Translations under genes and position numbers: made by a program
Assembly: GCA_964017045.1 (NCBI GenBank)
Contig: OZ024806.1
Span: forward strand, 20,822,922-20,886,921
Direction: 5' to 3'
Origin: Omphiscola glabra
Taxonomy: Eukaryota; Mollusca; Gastropoda; Lymnaeidae
DNA: 64,000 nucleotides
Notes under the pieces: model-generated
The model's database searches: none
What the model saw: only the letters and a program-made list of their open reading frames with translations
What the model was told of the DNA's origin: nothing
Shown here: positions 60,897 to 64,000 of the stretch, piece after piece
Position numbering within the stretch: the first letter of the stretch is position 1
Layout of the letters: every line of letters starts with the position of its first letter

Positions 60897-60914
60897 ATAC
60901 TGAGGTCCACCAAT

Positions 60915-61342
60915 CAGTGGCGTAGGAAGGGTGGGGGAGGGGCGGTTCTTTTTCACTCTATGTTGCGGGGCGGCCTATTCGGACACATACAGGGATGTTT
61001 CATTTCAAGGGGGCAGAACAAATATTTTCCCGGCCATGGCTACACAAACCCTAGCTGTGCAGCTGCCTATAATCCTCTCTAACCTGCTCAAGAAATGTTA
61101 CGAAACGTATTTTGTGGCAAAGGTTGACCATGCACTTTTACCTTTCAATGTCATCTGCGGATGTGGTTGGAGGGTGTGGGGGAGAGGGGGTTGCATGTTA
61201 GGGCTTTTCAGGCCATCGCGAAGGGGGCAGCACATCTATCAATGCAAAAAATTAGGCAAAGTGTCGTCTAGGGAAAGCTCTGACGTCATACAAAAACATA
61301 ATATCATTATGCTTGTTGCACCCCAGTGAGGGTACGCCTTTG
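60915..61342. mobile_element. Possible CAGTGGCGTAG-type element
   Basis: The left end is CAGTGGCGTAGGAAGGGTGG and a possible right end, read inward, is CAAAGGCGTACCCTCAC. Only the core GGCGTA is shared and the flanking octamers do not match, so the right boundary is uncertain. Confidence 0.3.
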
Positions 61343-61810
61343 GCTTCAGTTTAGTTTTGCAATTGCATTTTGTGTATTGACGGTCCAACTTTATATATAT
61401 ATATATATAACTTACTCAAGTAAAATTATCTCTTTGTAAGCTCAAGAAAATCATAGCATCAATTGCTTGTTTCTTGATAAAAATGTACCGGTACTCTCCC
61501 TTTGATCGCGGACTGAGCAGTATAATTTAACACCACGTATTCAATAATCAAGAACTCAATCACCAAATTTTCAATTATCAAGTACTATAGAATCAAGTAT
61601 TCAATGATGAAGCATTTAATTATCCAGCCTTCACTAATCAAATTTTCACTAATCAAGTATTTAATCAAATTGTGTCCAATCACACACATTCAAGTAATCT
61701 CCTCCAACAAAATCAATGACACAAAAAGAATTGCTTCTAAATTTTTAATCAACTGTTTAGTTCCCCCCAACACTGTAAACACTACACTAAAATCGAATCA
61801 AATGTAATAT

Positions 61811-61922
61811 TTATACATTGATCAAAATAAAGGCGATTGAAAAAGAATGTGGGAAAGGGGAATTGAAAGGGTGAAAGCGTGTCTTGTCTCCACGGGTTTC
61901 ACTCACAGAGCGACGGACTGAC
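61811..61922 (-). CDS. Third gene candidate, terminal exon
   Basis: A strong TTTTTTCCCCACAG acceptor is followed by sequence completing the lysine codon of the exon at 62208 and reading SVRRSVSETRGDKTRFHPFN to a TAA at 61811. A GTGAGT donor only 16 bases in could instead define a 16-base microexon (61907-61922). Confidence 0.35.
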
Positions 61923-62089
61923 CTGTGGGGAAAAAAACACATCTGGATGCGAGTGTCAAGGTCAGAAACTTATCGGATTGGACTATGAGATGGGGTGAGC
62001 GTCTTGGAAATATTTTACATATGAATTGTTGTTAGGATGTTGGACGTAACTAATAACAACAAGAAACAGGAAATAGCTTAACGTCTTGA

Positions 62090-62168
62090 GGCAATCAACA
62101 TGTCTCAATGCCTTCAATCAATCAACATGTCTCAATGCCTTCAAGCAATCAACATGTCTCAATGCCTT
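62090..62168. repeat. 24-bp array, three copies
   Basis: CAATCAACATGTCTCAATGC repeats. Confidence 0.85.
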
Positions 62169-62207
62169 ATTTGTTAAAGATGAATTACTTGGTCAAAGAT
62201 GACTTAC

Positions 62208-62268
62208 TTTGCTATGGAGTTGATGTCAAGTGAGCGCTCCAAACATCTAGTTCCTCCAAGAATGTTTC
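62208..62268 (-). CDS. Third gene candidate, internal exon
   Basis: A minus-strand exon lies between TGTATATCAG and GCAAA|GTAAGTC. One frame is open and contains NILGGTRCLERSLDINSIA, ending phase 2. No family is recognised; upstream exons would lie at higher coordinates, beyond the satellites. Confidence 0.4.
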
Positions 62269-62334
62269 CTGATATACAAGATTAAAATTATTTGAAATGT
62301 GATGCAGCCACAAGCATACTGAGCTCAATCGTTG

Positions 62335-62825
62335 AACATAGAAGTTAGTGTAACAAATTCATTCTAGATGTTAGTGTAGCAAATTCATTATAGATGTTAG
62401 TGCAGCAAATTCATTCTAGATGTTAGTGCAACAAATTCATTCTAGATGTTAGTGTAGCAAATTCATTATAGATGTTAGTGCAGCAAATTCATTCTAGATG
62501 TTAGTGTAACAAATTCATTCTAGATGTTAGTGTAACAAATTCATTCTAGATGTTATTGTAGCAAATTCATTCTAGATGTTAGTGCAACAAATTCATTCTA
62601 GATGTTAGTGTAACAAATTCATTCTAGATGTTAGTGTAACAAATTCATTCTAGATGTTATTGTAGCAAATTCATTCTAGATGTTAGTGCAACAAATTCAT
62701 TCTAGATGTTAGTGTAATAAATTCATTCTAGATGTTAGTGTTAGAAATTCATTCTAGATGTTAGTGTAACAAATTCTGTCAAGATGTTAGTGGAACAAAT
62801 TCTGTCAAGATTTTAGTGTAATTAT
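62335..62825. repeat. 26-bp array
   Basis: About eighteen copies of TTCATTCTAGATGTTAGTGT plus AACAAA. It grades into the next array through TGTCAAGATGTTAGTG variants. Confidence 0.93.
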
Positions 62826-63398
62826 GACATTGGACATAGATGTTATTGAAAAGAATTTATTGGACATAGATGTTATTGTATAAAATGTATTGGACATAGC
62901 TGTTAGTGTTAACAATTTTATGGACATAGATCTTTTTGTATAGACTTTATTTGACATAAATGTAAGTATAATGAATGTATTGGGCATAGATGTTTGTGTC
63001 ATCAATTTATTGGACATAGATGTTTGTGTCATCAATTTATTGGACATAGATGTTTGTGCCATCAATTTATTGGACATAGATGTTTGTGTCATCAATTTAT
63101 TGGACATAGATGTTTGTGTCATCAATTTATTGGACATAGATGTTTGTGTCATCAATTTATTGGACATAGATGTTTGTGTCATCAATTTATTGGACATAGA
63201 TGTTTGTGCCATCAATTTATTGGACATAGATGTTTGTGCCATCAATTTATTGGACATAGATGTTTGTGTCATCAATTTATTGGACATAGATGTTTGTGCC
63301 ATCAATTTATTGGACATAGATGTTTGTGTCATCAATTTATTGGACATAGATGTTTGTGTCATCAATTTATTGGACATAGATGTTTGTGTCATCAATTT
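62826..63398. repeat. 30-bp array abutting the LINE tail
   Basis: About nineteen copies of TTATTGGACATAGATGTTTG plus TGTCATCAAT. The left copies are diverged (TTATTGTATAAAATG), the right copies nearly identical. Confidence 0.95.
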
Positions 63399-64000
63399 CT
63401 GGTTCTGGTTCGGTACGTTGCTGCATCCATAAACTGGCATATGTGCAACGGTTGGGGAAGCGATGTTGCCAATCTAACGGCTCCTAGCAGATGCCAGGGC
63501 GGCCTTGAAGCTTTCGATCGTTGTCGAGTTCACGGCGGTATTGTCCAGGTTGTTCCAAGCGATTATGGTGCGTGGAAAGAATGACTGCTTACGTTGCACT
63601 GTGTTACTCCGCGGCACAGTGAAGCATTTGTTATTGCTTCGGGTGTAATTTCTCATGGGGTTGTCAGATGTTAAGTCAGTGTTAAGTGACTGTTTGGCTC
63701 AAATTAATCGGCCTGGCTTCTGTGGGGTAAGATAATTGTTTGCTGGGATGGCCGGAATTAGCCCCATGGACACTTTATATAAAAATGTTAGGCGGATCTT
63801 TTCTCGTCTGTCCTTGAGAGTGGGGATGTCAAATCTGTTTAAAAGGCCAGTGACGTAGCTAGGAGTGGTGGTTCTATAGTCACGTGCTATGAAGCGCATT
63901 GTGTTACGTTGGATTCGCTCCAATTTGTCCACGTCTTGCTTGAGGTATGGGTCCCAGATGATTGCACCATATTCTAGAATCGGACGAACGAGTGCAAGAT
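63399..64000 (-). pseudogene. LINE reverse transcriptase C-terminus and 3' tail, runs off the window
   Basis: The minus strand reads VRPILEYGAIIWDP, then DKLERIQRNTMRFIARDY, PTLKDRREKIRLTFLYK and, after an in-frame TGA at about 63697, QSFFPRTIIAWNNL. This is the standard C-terminal region of Jockey/CR1-like LINE reverse transcriptases. The stop follows RLI where a CGA-to-TGA change is plausible. The element ends in a short AACCAG-type tail abutting the 30-bp satellite. Confidence 0.8.

Overview
The window is animal nuclear DNA, most likely from a freshwater pulmonate-type gastropod mollusc. It has AT-rich introns, GT-AG splicing and metazoan LINE remnants. It also carries four short hAT elements closely resembling SPIN ('Space Invader'), a family I recall being reported outside tetrapods in a pond snail and a kissing bug. 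The species is an inference. There are no operons, CRISPR arrays, rRNA genes or convincing tRNA genes.

Region 1 (about 2.7-24.2 kb, plus strand) holds one real gene. It has sixteen visible exons that join in frame into about 1,362 residues: a long coiled coil followed by a Ser/Pro-rich disordered C-terminal half. Its 5' end lies outside the window or was not found. A microtubule-associated MTCL/SOGA-type scaffold is my best guess, held weakly. Its introns are filled with tandem repeats, and also hold a solo LTR, a SPIN half-copy and a small MITE.

Region 2 (24.2-37.9 kb) has no gene I can support. It contains a 1.5-kb inverted-repeat element filled with a 20-bp satellite. It also contains a 25-bp satellite invaded by an internally deleted RTE-type LINE, a TIR-bounded element whose own terminus has become a 15-bp satellite, and a CAA/CAG-rich array.

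Region 3 (about 38-54 kb, minus strand) holds a second, reconstructed gene. It has a TATA-box promoter, a noncoding first exon, a signal-peptide exon and a string of small exons that nearly all begin and end in phase 0. It would encode a small secreted, Pro/Gln/Ser/Thr-rich protein I do not recognise. Two further linked exons at 47.6-48.6 kb do not fit the same reading phase and may be an alternative end. The rest is satellites, a second copy of the solo LTR, a SPIN copy and a perfect hAT MITE.

Region 4 (54-64 kb) holds satellites, another SPIN copy, a LINE 3' fragment with target-site duplication, two candidate exons of a third minus-strand gene, and the C-terminal part of a LINE reverse transcriptase running off the window.

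The most unusual theme is that roughly fifty tandem arrays occupy about a quarter to a third of the window. Four of them are built from an exon/intron donor junction itself, so each real 5' splice site is followed by several to about nineteen units, most of them carrying a donor-like copy. All exon calls come from reading frames and splice signals by eye; no alignment or transcript evidence was available.
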